Source: Prinia subflava (Eukaryota; Chordata; Aves; Passeriformes; Cisticolidae). From it: a stretch of 64,000 nt of DNA. The first letter of the stretch is position 1, and every line of letters starts with the position of its first letter. Shown here in pieces: positions 10,874-23,197 of this stretch. Location: NCBI RefSeq assembly GCF_021018805.1, contig NW_026960607.1, positions 3,722,501 to 3,786,500 of the forward strand, read 5' to 3'. The notes under the pieces were generated by a model that was not told where the DNA came from, made no database searches, and saw only the letters and a list, made by a program, of their open reading frames with translations. Position numbers and translations under genes: made by a program.

Positions 10874-12523
10874 CATGCTGTAATTTGATTCTAACATAAG
10901 ATTCAGAAGACTAGTGGAAGATTCACAGCTTTTTGTACGTAAGCAGGAAATCATCAGAATAAGCTCTGTGACTTAACTGGCCTTCTCAAAGTCATTCTCT
11001 ACCCTCTAAATCAAATATCCTTGTTTTGGAGAAGTTTGATTTAAGGTACATCTTACAATGTGGCACCCAGCAGAGCTTTGCTTTGTTGAGAATACCTCTG
11101 GCTGGAAGCCTCACTTACTCAGCTGGATTGACTCCTCTGTGGCTCAGGCTACTTGTGCTGTAGTGTCACAAATATTCCTCTCTCCCTCTGTGCTGAGTAC
11201 ACACATCCATGCTCACAATCACAGCCACATCCGGATCCTCCTCAACCCTGGAATATTCTCATAAAGCTCAGTCTTTATTATCCCAAACTAAGGTTGATTG
11301 CTGTTGATAAAAACTTAAGTAAAAACATCCGATACAAGTTTATGATTTTACCTAGCTTCTATCATGAATGACTACTTTAAAAGCAAGATAACCTTTTATG
11401 ACTTTAAAATATATTAGAGTCCAGTAGAACCATCAAATTGATCTCACTTTTTGTTACCTTTTCCTTTATTGTTTGCTGTATATCCAAAACCCAAATTCTT
11501 ACTAATTTTTTTTAAAATGTATTTAAACATTCAAATCCTTAAAGCAAACTGCTAAAAATGCAGAGTAATGACAAATTGGATAAATGCTCACATGCAAGGA
11601 AATATTTTTAGATTACTAATGTATTGCCATGTACATTACATTTTGTCATGTAATAGGTGAAAAGATAATGGGAGTATTTGCTAAGTAATCAATCACTTAG
11701 AAAATAAGAATAAAATTTTGGAAATCTCAGGTTGATTTTCCACTTCAAAACAACAAAGTGATTTTCAGTTCAGTTACTTCAAAGCATGAGGACTAGAAAC
11801 CAGTAATATCTTAGAAAGGTGGGAATCCCTTTATGAGCTATGACATAGAGATCCTGTTTGTATTGCTGAAAGGGGCAGAGCTTTAATATGTCAGAGACAA
11901 AAAGGAAAGATATTTTTTTGATCTTATTATACTATGATTTGAAGAAAAATCATATTCACATTTCAGCAATAATTCGTCTGAGCAGACTGGAGCTTGCAGT
12001 GCAACTTTTAAGTGCAATGTGGATCCTACTCTTCATTGATTAGGCCCTTCCTAAGTAAAACCTAGTTACATGGGAACAGAAGCCAACTGGACTACTTTGT
12101 TCTAGAATGAGGAAAAATTAGTTCTGACCATATAATTGTAGCATTGGCTAAATTTTGTGTCTTAAAGGTGTTGAAATGGAAAGGGTAATCACAGCGAGAT
12201 ACATGGAGAACAGACCAGATGCAAACTGAATTCTTGAAAGCTGGTACACTGTCACAGACGACACAAAAAGAACTGCACGAGGACATGCTGGTGAGCAAAG
12301 CAGGAAAAAGGACGAGTTTATTTACAAAACAAAATTTTATATATTTCTTATGGTGCCCGTGGATTGGAGGATGGAATTCCACCTCTCAAACCACATTGGT
12401 CAAGCCAACTGTCAATTAACTTTCTCCTCTTACCTAAAAATATGTAAACAATGAAGGACAGTTAGCAAAACAAGGCTATTGTTTATAGTAGAAAGTGTGA
12501 TAAAGTAAAAATTCTGACTCCAA

Positions 12524-12911
12524 TGTTGTAGTTTAAATTTTGGGGGGGGGTCCCCGGGGAGGGTTCCCTGGGAGCCCCCCGGGTCCTAGGGTTGTGGGTG
12601 TTCACATGCTGGCAGGCAAAGAGACTCCAGACAGTTGGTGGGGTGCTGATGAGGGTTTATTCACTGAGGAAGAGGGGGAAGGGGAGAGGGAGAAGGGGGC
12701 CTCCGGAGACCTCCAGGGAAAAGAGGGGCAAAGAGGGCAGGCTCTCTGCGTTTGCACTCTTAACACAGAGGTTCAAGGTGGGCGCGGTAAGATTCTACAG
12801 CCAATAGAGTTACAGATACACGATACTGCAGGGAGGGTACAGACTTGGGATAAACCATACACTTCAAGAGGTGAGCCAGAGCATACCATTTCAATAAAAT
12901 GCAATTCCACA
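12524..12911 (-). repeat. 3' LTR of the deleted provirus
   Basis: This 388-bp LTR starts TGTGGAATTGC (minus strand, 12911) and ends CTACAACA (12524). An AATAAA signal lies at 12661-12656. Just upstream is a pyrimidine run ending CCTCAG, seen also in the plus-strand copy at 63154. A run of nine G (12541-12549) marks the U5 end. It is the same family as 63154-63578 but in the opposite orientation. Confidence 0.8.
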
Positions 12912-12930
12912 AATTCACCCTTTTTTCGTT
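12912..12930 (-). other. Polypurine tract of the provirus
   Basis: On the minus strand the tract reads AACGAAAAAAGGGTGAATT directly before the LTR start TGTGG. Retroviruses prime plus-strand DNA synthesis from such a tract beside the 3' LTR, so its position confirms which LTR is the 3' one and the minus-strand orientation. Confidence 0.7.
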
Positions 12931-13653
12931 AAAATGTGAGAAGAGAAATATGACATATGACAACAATTTAAAATGAAACAGTAATTACACAGTTTTGCAG
13001 CATAAAAACAAATACAATTGCAGTAAGGATTATGTTATACTGTGAACAGTTTATCTGACTTGGTAATTGCAGTAAACGGGTTATGTGAGTTTATATTGCA
13101 AGATTTGAAACAAATTAACAAATTTGTTAGAGCCTTTTCAGCCTGACTGGCCTAATAGTGTCTAGCTTTTTCCAACTGGCTTTTCAGATCACCACAGTCC
13201 CCAGTTCTAGGCTGTGGCGCTGACCTCTGCTCCCACTCCAGGGACAGGAAAACATGTGGAGTTCCCCGGGCTCCACACACGGCTTCAGATTCTCACCCAT
13301 GGATCTGAGCTAAATCATTCCTTTCACTTTCCAACTGGTTCAACCAAAGGACCCACACTCTGCATGCAATTGTTTACATTCGTCCATATGTACCCATTGG
13401 GGATTTTTTTCGTCCATACTTGCACCAGAAGTGTCAGAGTCTTAACGAAAGACCCCCAGTTTTAGGTCATTAAAAGAAAAATAAAAAGAAAAAAACTACA
13501 AAAACCGTCAAATACTTTCTCAGACACTATTTTAGGTTGTCAGTCACCCTCAGAACCTACTGAGGACAGCATAAACCCAAAAGTGTTACTGATTCAATAG
13601 TCTACTACTGAATCGCGCCTTACAAGAAGACAATTCAAAAACTGCTTCCCATG

Positions 13654-13695
13654 GGTGAACCAGAGCAAACCATTTCAATAAAATGCAATCCAACA
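13654..13695 (-). repeat. 5' LTR remnant, first 42 bp
   Basis: The sequence 13654-13695 matches 12870-12911 base for base except at about four positions. It abuts the right target duplication, so it is the outer edge of the 5' LTR; the remainder of that LTR is missing. Confidence 0.75.
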
Positions 13696-13701
13696 CTCCA
13701 G

Positions 13702-15373
13702 TATGAAGAACTATTCAGAAGGCTTAGAAAAGTCTTCAAAACCAGGGCGACCGTACACCACTTTCATTTTGACTGATTTTAAAAGAATCCCTTACAATGA
13801 AAAGAAACTAGATTATTTCAAAATGTTGTAAAAGAAAACAAGTCCTTCACAGAGAGTTTGCAGCTACTGTAGTAGGATACAGATCTGAGAGTCAAAGATA
13901 AATGTACATTGTCATAATTAGGAAACCTGTAATTAATATGTTAAGTAGTTTGCACTACTATTTCAGATCCATATATATACCAAAGACTAACCTACTCCTA
14001 GTGACTTTTTCTAGTTTTCTATTTAACAATTGACTAAATGTTAGATATGTGTATACAGATAACTGTTATTAATACTTCAAATAGCTATAATGAGTCTAGA
14101 ATATGGTGCACTGAAAGCACAAGATACCTTTATACAGCTCCCTTGCAAAACAACTTTTAATGTGATTGCACACTACATTTCCCTAAAGTGCAAGAATGAG
14201 CAGTAATCACTTGATTCAACACTTTGTTTTGTGTTGGTAGTACAGAATGAGGACCCATGCCCTCAGATTTCTCAGGAAATTAGGTGTTTTGCTTTTTCTC
14301 TCCCCAAACAGTACCTCACAGGATCTTTTTGGCAAAAATAGTGACAGAAACTCATTCTCCAGGGCAACACAGTTTCCTCAGCTACAAGACCATCCTTTCT
14401 TTTCTTGACATCCCAACTCATTTGAAACACATATCCCAACTTCCTCAACAAAACTGAGATGAGTCTTGCAAACAACAGACTCTTTCACTGTGTTGTGCTG
14501 ATTCATTCCAAGCACTGTTCATCCTGCACACTGAATGAGGCATTCCTGTGGGAAAACAAAGGATGAGATCATGTAATTAAAGACTATCTCATAATGTACA
14601 CAGGGATTGAACTATAATGGCCTCAACAGTCATAATTCTATTTCTTAACTGGAGTGATTAAGAGGTTTTTCTTTCCTAAATCAATAGTTATGAGCAAAGA
14701 CATTTAAAATAAAAAAAAAATTAGCCACATGGAACCATACCAACTACTGCTTTATGGATGCAAGGAGAATTACCAGAGGATCCAACTGGAGTGGAAAACA
14801 ACAACACTGCTCCTTTTGTTGAACATTCTATTCTCAATTTGCCTATCCATTAATGTTTACATGTCTTCCAGAAATGTTTCTATTTTAAGGTAATTCTGGG
14901 AGATTAAATTATTTTCAAATCCTGCCTTCTGATTCCCATCAGGTCACAGGCTTGCTTACTCCAGAAGGATGCTGATGAGCCTCTTCATATTCCCCAGGCC
15001 TGCCTGACAAACACAGAGACCCTAAAGACCTTGTTCTCTATCATTTCTCTTCTGAGTGCTCTGTCAAGTTGCACACAGAACGGCCATTCCATTCTGAAGG
15101 AAATTTAACTTTTTGTAGGAATTCTAATTTAAAGGCATAAAGTTTCTGAATCTCTCCTAAAGTGGATGTCATTCTCCCCTCCCTCAGCACAAGTCTCTGG
15201 TACATGTATAGCTCATTTGGAAGCTGAAGGCCTGAAACTCAGGCGTTCATTATTCTTTGACCGTTCCCGAGAGCTGGATCTTCAGCAAACCCTGATAGCT
15301 ATCCCACAGCAAGAGATTATTTTGAAAAAACATTCTTCCCCCCTGAAACACTAGATCTGGAAAGCACTTTGTT
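13702..15373. other. Unique AT-rich non-coding DNA
   Basis: No gene or recognised repeat seen. Open frames are under 70 codons and unremarkable. Confidence 0.65.
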
Positions 15374-15840
15374 TTGAAGCTGCAGAGAAACAGATTTCAG
15401 ATGCTCACGCCTCATGTTTTCTGTCTCAGCACACCAGTCCTCCAGCGCTTGGTGCTGCCAGGCAGCAGCACAGGCAGCGCTGCCCTGCAGGAGCAGGAGC
15501 CCAGGGCAGTCTCAGCCAGGCCTAGCACAGTCCCACAGCACACCAACACCATGGGAAGAGGGCACTGGAAACAGGGCCCATCCAGGCACTCCAGTAGGGA
15601 GCAGCTGGAGACAAGGCTTGAGTTCCTGCAGCAGGAAACAGAAGGGATAGAGCTAAGCAACAGACTAACTGCAATGCAAGTCCAAGGTCCAGCAAGGGAA
15701 GCAGGGATGGATGAACAGACAGACAGACCTGGCACAGCTCTAGAAGGGACTGTAGTCTCAGATCTGAGCTTTAATGGAGCCCCAGGGCCTATAGGCAGAG
15801 GGGGTGTGGGTGGGGGCCCCAGGTGAGGCTGCTCAGGGAC
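15374..15840. other. GC-richer block with a 150-codon open frame, unknown
   Basis: The plus strand is open from 15374 to 15826 (150 codons), overlapped by a 107-codon minus frame at 15735-15412. The predicted plus product is Gln/Ser/Arg-rich, ends in a Gly-rich tail and shows no domain, signal peptide or membrane segment I recognise. GC content is higher than in the neighbouring DNA, and TGCTGCAG/CTGCAGG motifs and a short ACAG run (15715-15727) are present. It may be an unrecognised dispersed repeat, an old LTR or a chance open frame. I favour a repeat, because both strands are open together and no start context or splice sites stand out. Confidence 0.35.
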
Positions 15841-17815
15841 CTTAATGCCTATTAGTGCACTCAGGGCATGAGGAACGTTATGTTCAGTGCTGGGTTAAAA
15901 CTAGGAATAGAAGGGTCTTCAGAGCCTCAGCACAGTCAGTAGTTTGCAGCCTCCAGAGGAAAGCATGAGCTTCTATGAATAATTCCCATTTGTTCTTTTT
16001 CTCCCATATTCATTTGGGGCTTTTTGGCTAATATCGCTTATTTAAAGGACTTACTCTTCCTCTTTCTTTAGTTATATTTTGACTTCTATTGGCTTCATTT
16101 GTTTGAAGCCATATCCTTCCTTTCTCTGTTCTTTTTGTCTCTATGTTCATATTTTATGTTTGTTGAAATGTAAACTTCTGGGGACTACAGCACTGAACAA
16201 GTTCCTCAACTCTAGTTGAACTCAATGTTGGGAACAAGAGCCAATGGAGCATAAAGGATGTAAAAACTTGTTCCTCACTCCTGCAGGTTCTTCCATCACA
16301 TGTGCTTGGAACTCCACTTCCAAGAATATTTTTTAAGTTTTTCTAGGGTGAAGAACAAGTGGTGAGTAGCACAGCAACACAATAAAGCAGTGTGGCAATG
16401 AGGGGGAAAAAATGTTCCAGAATCAGTTGAGCCTTAGGGCATATTAGGGTGCTGTTTCATGAGTTTTGCCAGAGCACTTTTTTTTAAGATTTCACACCAG
16501 AAAGCACCATCCTATATTGGATAATGTCTGACACAAAGGTAGCAGGTCATAATCTTGGTTGTGATCTGTTTCCTTTTCCTTGTTTAGGAACCAAAAACTG
16601 CTGGCAGAGCAGACAGGAAACTCTCAGTGTGGAAGAACTTCACTGGGCTTATTGATGCCATGCAACACTGGACTTCAGATGCACTGAGCATTCAGAGCAG
16701 TACAGATACATTGTGAGAACCAAACAGTTACACCAAAAAATCCTTGTTTACCTTTTATAACAAGAAATTGCACCCAGCAATACAGTTGATACACATCATC
16801 TTAGATTATTTGGTATAGCACCAGGGTGCTCTGCTGACTTCACCCCTGCTGTTACTTGCTGATCTCTCCCAGTACAGTTGGATGCAGACAGTCATGAATT
16901 AGTTCACTCACTCTCTGACCAGACACTGCACAAGATTTTTTTCTCCCAAAATTCTTCAGAGATGCAGAAGCTGACCCTCTCAATCTCTCTATGAAGCACA
17001 TCCAAGCAGGATTTACAAGCTTAGACACGGTTCCCTGCTAACATGGTCTAAATGCTTTACAGACCACAGAGTGAACAAAGTGGTGTCATGACTTATGTGC
17101 TTGTACTTGGACAGCAATGCAAGTGCTAGAAAATCGAACCTTAATTAAGTTGTTAAAACAAGCTGTTAGAGATGCAGGATTGGACTTCTTACATAAAATA
17201 AATTATGCTGGTTAGATAAGTATGCTTATCATAGCATTTTTACATATCTTCATTATTCCAGTGGACTGTTTCCAATCTAGTAACATATTTACATATATTT
17301 TCCCTAAAGCTCAATATACAGAGCAAAGCACTTTGGGCTTTCTAAGTGAGAAGATGATCAAAATTCATAAATACGCATTTAGTAATTCATTCGGCCAGTG
17401 CTAAATGGAACCCTTTATGTAGACTTTTCAAAAACATTCAGCATCTGAGGTGAGTTCATTAATGTGGTGTAGCAGATTTGGAGCAGCCAAGATTTGGCCT
17501 AGAGCAAGAATGATCAGCTTCGTCACTGCTGGTTTTACTAAAAGATTCTTCTGATGATACAAAGGACTAAAACATCTAAAGAACTACTGTTTTCATGGTC
17601 CTCTTTCTGGTGCAGAGGCTGTTCTTGAGAGAATTTTGAAGTAACTGAACTATAATTCTAGTTAGAGAGCACTTACACAAACTCAAATTAAATACAATAT
17701 TGAAACTGTTCAAACATTAAATTATGCATAAAGCAGAGAATCTACTTTAGTGATGAACAAATCAGAATGAAATGGGGTGCAGGGCTTGGAAGAAAGTAAA
17801 ATTCCCTTGTTAGTA
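15841..17815. other. Unique DNA holding one exon-like signal
   Basis: AT-rich sequence without a recognised repeat. It includes the terminal-exon candidate at 16588-16716 and possible AATAAA signals near 17197. Otherwise nothing supportable. Confidence 0.55.
16588..16716 (+). CDS. Candidate 3'-terminal coding exon (weak)
   Basis: A pyrimidine-rich acceptor-like stretch ending TTGTTTAG (to 16587) is followed by 42 codons open to a TGA at 16714-16716, with a product of ordinary amino-acid composition. An AATAAA lies about 480 bases further on, compatible with a 3' UTR. Against this, the other two frames also stay open for 22-33 codons, no upstream exon is identifiable, and I do not recognise the peptide. 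A real last exon of an unannotated transcript is possible, but chance is more likely. Confidence 0.15.
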   Translation, partial: EPKTAGRADRKLSVWKNFTGLIDAMQHWTSDALSIQSSTDTL

Positions 17816-19060
17816 GCAGTTCCAGAGGAGGGCCACGAATATGGTCAGAGGACTAGAGCACACACCTCTCCTGTGAAAAAAAGCTGAGATAGATGGAGTT
17901 GCTTAGCCTGGAGAAGGCTCATGGAGATTTTGTGACAAATGGTGACTTTTACCAGGGCCTGCAGGGACAACACAAGGAGCAAGAGTTTTAAAATGAATGA
18001 AGGTATATTTAGATCAGTTATAAGCGTGACATTTTTTACGATGGAGATGGTCAGTGTCTTGGTTTGAAGGACAGGTATCTGCTAGGAAGGGGGCAGGGCC
18101 TCCCTAGAGATGGAGAATTCAAATCCCCTCCCTCCAAATTGTTCTAATTTAGAAAATTAAAGGGGCTTTCAGGCAGAGGTATGGGGATAGGAAAAACAGT
18201 TCTTTACTAGTATATATGACAAAACAACAAACAGACAACAACTACAGCATTAATAATAAACAGAACCAAGAACCTTGAGGGCTTGCTTTCACAAAAAGCA
18301 CGGGGCAGTTTGATCTCGGTGCCCCTGCAGGACTCCGAGAGGCTGAGCTGGAACGGTGAAAAGTCCCAGGCTGGTGGATGAGATGAGGAGCTCTGCGCTG
18401 GTAGCTGGAGCAGCAGGGGGTGTCCCGGCAGGGCTGGGCAATGCAGGGCTACAGAGTAGCAGGAAAGCCTCAAAGCTCTGAAGAAGCAGCGGCGGTGGGG
18501 GGAGGGCTGGACAAAACCAGCTCAGGATTCCTGGGTACACGAGCAGATGACGGTAGCTTTCCCAGGACGAGACGGAGTGATGGCTGTGAACTCTTCCTGC
18601 ATCGAGGGGCAGCTTGACTGTCCTCCTCAATGCCGAGAGCAAGAGTGAGCCACTGCCCCTTCCCCAGCTCTTTTATCTTTCCCAAAGCTCACGTTCTCTT
18701 TCCCCTCTGAGGGACACTCTCAGAGACTCAAAAACAATACGTGTAGCCTTGTGCTGCCATGTCCTTCAACTACTCCCTTTGTTCTGGCTAAGTACTGTCG
18801 TTAAGGTTTCTTAGAAACTTATGGGAAAAAATTCTTTAAGTGAAAAAGAGGCAAATCTAACCCCCAACAGTGTGGCACTGGGACAGGTTGCCCAAAGAAA
18901 CTCTGGATGCCCCACTCCTGGCAGTGTCCAAGGCCAGGTTGGATGGGGTTTTGAGCAAGCTGGGATAGTGGAAGGTGTCCCTGTCCATGGCATGGGGCGT
19001 TGAAATGAGATGATCTTTGAGGGCCCTTCCTACCCCAACCATTGTGATTTTCAGATTCTA
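17816..19060 (+). mobile_element. CR1 LINE 3' end, interrupted by an LTR
   Basis: Positions 17816-18054 and 18870-19060 are two halves of one avian CR1 3' end. The first has the 'ccagaggagggccacgaa' and 'gcctggagaaggctc' blocks. The second has 'gggacaggttgcccaaag', 'ggccaggttggatggggt' and 'gatgatctttgag', ending near a degenerate ATTCTA tail. The LTR at 18055-18869 splits it at the point CR1 consensus would read GGTGAGGCACTGG. The copy is 5'-truncated, as CR1 insertions usually are, and has no intact frame. Confidence 0.9.
18055..18869 (-). mobile_element. Solo LTR, ERVL-type, nested in CR1
   Basis: An 815-bp element bounded by TG...CA (plus strand TGTCTTGGTTTG to CCCCCAACA) lies inside a CR1. 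Flanking pentamers GTCAG (18050-18054) and GTGTG (18870-18874) each differ by one base from the CR1 consensus GTGAG, so they are a decayed 5-bp target duplication. Minus orientation is preferred: the element then starts TGTTGGGGG, has GATAAAAGAG (18678-18669) as a TATA-like box, and carries an AGTAAA-type signal near its end. It is close, roughly nine bases in ten by eye, to 31680-32467. GC-rich open frames (88-117 codons, minus) inside it are chance. Confidence 0.87.
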
Positions 19061-22000
19061 CTCTCTTGACTTATCTTTAAGCATATGAGATTTTATATTA
19101 TGGTCATGTTTGTTTATATATACTTTGATAATGACAAAAAAATTAATTCACCACTTCAACTCATCTTATGCATTTAAATTAACTGAACAATTTTCTTTAA
19201 TATTATAAATATATTTTTAATGTACTGTAATTATAAGCTCCTCCTTCTGAGATCAGTCAATACTTACCAAATTTTGAAATGTCACTCTGGGACATATACA
19301 GTGAACATTTGAGTTATAGAAAATTCTAGTATGTAAAACAGAATAGATCAAATTGTGTCTCAGATATTGAAATGTAGTCTGCCAAATGTAAATAAAAACA
19401 AACCACTGACTTTTGACTAAAATGTAGCAATTGCTTTGTGTTCAGGTACTGAGTTTGAATGGCTAAGAGAGCTTTAGCAAGACAATAGAAAAATAGGATT
19501 TAAACAAATCCTCACCAGTTTTCATGGCTGTGTTTTGATGCAAAATCCATGTTAGAATAAAAAATAAACAGCATTTTATTCCATTTTACTTGATAAAAGA
19601 CTTGAAAAAAGGCAGTATCCTAGCAACTAGACATCAGAACTTTTCAGTGCAAACACCTTGACTCTTCACTGTGTCAAGCAATAAAGAGATAATAATAAAA
19701 TTCCAAACTTGCAATAAATCCTAGCATCAGACCTGAAAATAAAACAGCTCAACAATATATAGTAGCTTTGAGCTCATTTTTTTTTCTCGCAGAACTATAT
19801 GCTGAGACAACTTCCATAATGCAGTTCTGTCATTGATAAGGCCAAAGAGTTTTGCATTCTTGTCCATTTAGGTCTCTAACTGTGAATCTCTAAAACCTTA
19901 CTGTATAAGGTTTCTTTTGATGACTTTTATTTCATATCCAACAACTATCTTTTTCTGGACTTGTTCCTCCTATTTAACACAAGCTGTCAAAAGCCCTGGT
20001 TGTGGCCTTCTCCTCAATCTGCTCCACCAAAAAACAACACAAACTGTCATTAATACATGAGGATACTTGATAACTATCAGGGAGTACAAATCCCTGACCC
20101 ATCTGAAGAAAGTGCCAGAAGTGGGCCACAGGTCACAAACCAATAAACTACAAAGCCATTTTATAAAGCCAGCTGTAAAACAGAAGTGCATTCATTTAAT
20201 GTCTCTTCCATGCTTTCAAAGCACTTACTGATCTAATAAAATGAAACCCTATCTCTAGCTTTATCATATACTATTGATGCCTCTTTCTAGAAGACCATCA
20301 CAATTGCTGTTAGCTCTGTAAACACTACAACACATTTTTTGGGTCTTGTATGATATGTATTCATTCCGCTCTTATTTTGGGTAGTTCCTGCCTTGGTTTT
20401 ATTCTGTTGCCATAAGAGGGAGAAAAATAAAGTGATTTGGATAAAGAGGCTGAAACGAGGATGCATTTCATCTGCACAGTAATCAATAACAGCCAGAGTT
20501 CACAAGGAAAACATAGATCAAGATTTTTTTTCCTCTCTTTGGTTTGAGCATGGGTGAAGACCTGAATGTGCTGACCATCCTCTCCAGCTAACACCATGCT
20601 GAAATGTGTGCACTGTTTCCAGTAAATTCAAAGCTCCTCACTGACCCATTGTATAAAACAGAATAGCACAGAGGAAGTTAACTATAAACACCTTGGTGCC
20701 GTTGCATGAGAAGGGCACATGGATTGAGGGGGAGGGCAGGCTGCAGGAGAGAATCTGGGAAGGCCAAAGCCCAACTCCACCAGTATTCGTGTCAGGCCAC
20801 ATCCTGCAAATGACCATCAGAAGGAAGGAGGGTTCAGTTTCCAGGTATGTTTCCAGTCCAAATATCACAGTGATTGCCAGCCAAAACCCCTCTGTTGGGC
20901 CTTCTGCTCTACATGCTGGGACTTGGGCAGAGGTTAGCCAGGGAGAAGGCTCACCAGCGCGTCCGGAAATGGCTCTGACTGTATCTGAGAGCCAAAGGTT
21001 ACTTGCATCTCATGTGCTCGGTCACACTGACTTGTAAAAGGCCCCTGTCTCCCAGCAGGATATTGCAACCATCAGGTTATCAGGAAGTTTCCATTCCTCT
21101 GCACACAGCTACTCCACTGTGATTTAGAAAGTACCACATTTAAAACAAGAGGAATATACTACATAAAATGAATGACCTGGGCAAAATTGATAAAGGAAAC
21201 TGAGAAGAGTAAGAAAGTATATGTATTTGGCAATGCCTAAAGCAAAAATAAAATGTTTACTAGTGCAAGTAATTGAAAGGCTTATTTTGTGCACTGCTGT
21301 TTTCTATCTGGAAAGAAGGATGAGATACTCCATATTTAAGGAAGAATGAACTTTTTCAGAGTGGACTAGTGACTACAGAATATGGAGAAAAACCTTATGC
21401 TATCTAGAGTTAAATTTTTTGAAATTCCACATAAGGCTCCTAGATGAGAATCTGAGAGGATTTCAACTGATTGTTTTTATTTTCTGAGACTTTTTAATTA
21501 CTTGAGTCAACATTAGAAAACAGGAGCAGTATCAATATTCTTTTGCTGTTATTCAAAAGGTCATGCAAGATGAGCTAGGAAACAGAAGGACAATTGGTCT
21601 GATGTCAATCCAAACACACAGAACTGAAACAGATAAGATGCTTCATTTTTATAAGGTATTATTTATACTATAACACAGCTATAGGATCATTCCTTCCATC
21701 AGCCTGATGTCTTCCCAGGAGATCTCAATTTCAAAATGCCTGGCAGCCCCCAGCTTAAGGCAGTTGCTTGGAAGGTGGGAAAACTTTCTTCTTACCAGGC
21801 TGAGAGAGGAATCTGGCCTCTTTTCATGCAGCCCAAGTTGGCAGGCTAGCACTCAGACATACAGGAGAACCACCTCTTTCTTGAGCATCTCAAGCCAGCT
21901 TTCTTATGTGTGCAGTCAAAACAATTTGGATGTTTCAGAAAATTTCATTATAACTGAAAATATTTGCCATATTTATGATATATTAACAGTATCCAATTTA

Positions 22001-23191
22001 TGAGTTTGGATATAAGAATAATAACTGATGATACCTATTTCAGAAAAACCTGCCCTAAAATTGATTAGTAAAGGTTCTTGCAATCACTGTGTTTTCTTGT
22101 TCAAAGTAATTTCTAAGAAAATTTTAATATGAAAATTTCCAAGTCTTTCTACACCCAAACTGCACAGCTGGTCTGCACATCTCACCTTCAGGCAGTTGTA
22201 GTATTGTTTAGTTACAGCACATCCTGCTTCCACACTCACCAGCCATTGAAGAAAGTATAAATAAACCCATTTATGAGTGTGTCTGCAAATGTGTGCACAC
22301 ACAGGTACACTACACACACCAACACAGCTTCCCTCTGCTGCCTTATTCTTTGCCTCCCTTAGCTGTACAAAGACAAGCAATGTAAGTACAAGTGCTTGGC
22401 AATCAAATTTAAGTAATTGGTTTTTTCTTGAATTATGCAAATTACATTATGGCTTTTCAATCTCATGTTACAGTTAATACTATATTGAAATATATTGCAA
22501 ATTAAATTATTGCTATTTATTTCATTAATGAAGTTTCATTCTGGCAGAGCACATAACAGAAGTGATCCAGGCTCAAAACCCAATTATGGAAAATGTTTTG
22601 AAAATTGAAAATTACTTAAATATTTTTAAATAATTTTAAGTAATTCTATCATGTTGTTTATCCTGTTAACTTAAAAGAATCACTTAATTACCCTGAAAAA
22701 AAGTAAAAGGCAAATTTTCTTGGAAAAAAAAGTCCCAGTAGCACTAACATTTGTGTCATCTCAAAATAAATCACATTTAAATAAACCAGTGATAAATGTT
22801 ATAGAGGTGAAACTGTCCAGAGGTCCAGATCCACAATGTTTGCATTAATTCTATATAGAGTTATGTCAGAAGTCCATAACTTGGGCTTCAGGTTTTGAGC
22901 TGAACTAGGTGTTTAAATGAATTTTTATAAGCCTCTAGGCTCTCAATTTGCCTTGAAATCAAAGCAACTTAGGGGCATATCTAAACTTTGAGTGTATTTG
23001 GGCCTTTGTTGCATTTTTTAATACACAAGGGCAGCATTTTTATAAGCACTAAAGTTAGAATTATAAATCCCATGACTTTAAAACCAGATGGGAACCAAAA
23101 GATTTTATGGTTTTTTGGCTTCTGGAAGGTCTTTCTGCTCAAAGTAATTTCTGATTACAAGAACAGATCCTGCTGTTGGACTATAAGGTCA
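19061..23191. other. Unique AT-rich non-coding DNA
   Basis: No gene or recognised repeat. Open frames reach 118 codons (22440-22084, minus) but lack any family resemblance or exon signals. The piece includes very AT-rich segments near 19070-19240 and 22480-22700. Confidence 0.65.
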
Positions 23192-23197
23192 TTGGTA

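Larger units (their letters stand above)
9306..12517. other. Unique non-coding DNA with small simple repeats
   Basis: No supportable gene. The 122-codon frame at 9541-9909 is lysine/serine-rich, matches no family I know and lacks recognisable exon borders. A 19-bp tandem duplication lies at 9947-9984 and a C11/T10 tract at 10848-10868. The rest is AT-rich and stop-dense. Confidence 0.6.
12524..13695 (-). mobile_element. Internally deleted class II endogenous retrovirus
   Basis: A 1172-bp element is flanked by CTCCAA (12518-12523) and CTCCAG (13696-13701), a 6-bp target duplication with one change, typical of class II (ERVK-type) elements. Read on the minus strand, it begins at 13695 with the first 42 bp of an LTR. 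About 740 bp of internal sequence follows, then a purine-rich tract and a 388-bp LTR ending at 12524. The 42-bp fragment and the start of the full LTR differ at about four positions. The internal part has stops in every frame and no recognisable gag, pro, pol or env domain. The deletion therefore removed most of the upstream LTR and nearly all coding sequence. Confidence 0.8.

Noticed and set aside
12931..13653. Retroviral env or gag coding remnant in the deleted provirus
   Set aside because: Stops occur in all frames and no conserved motif could be identified, so I call it only internal sequence.
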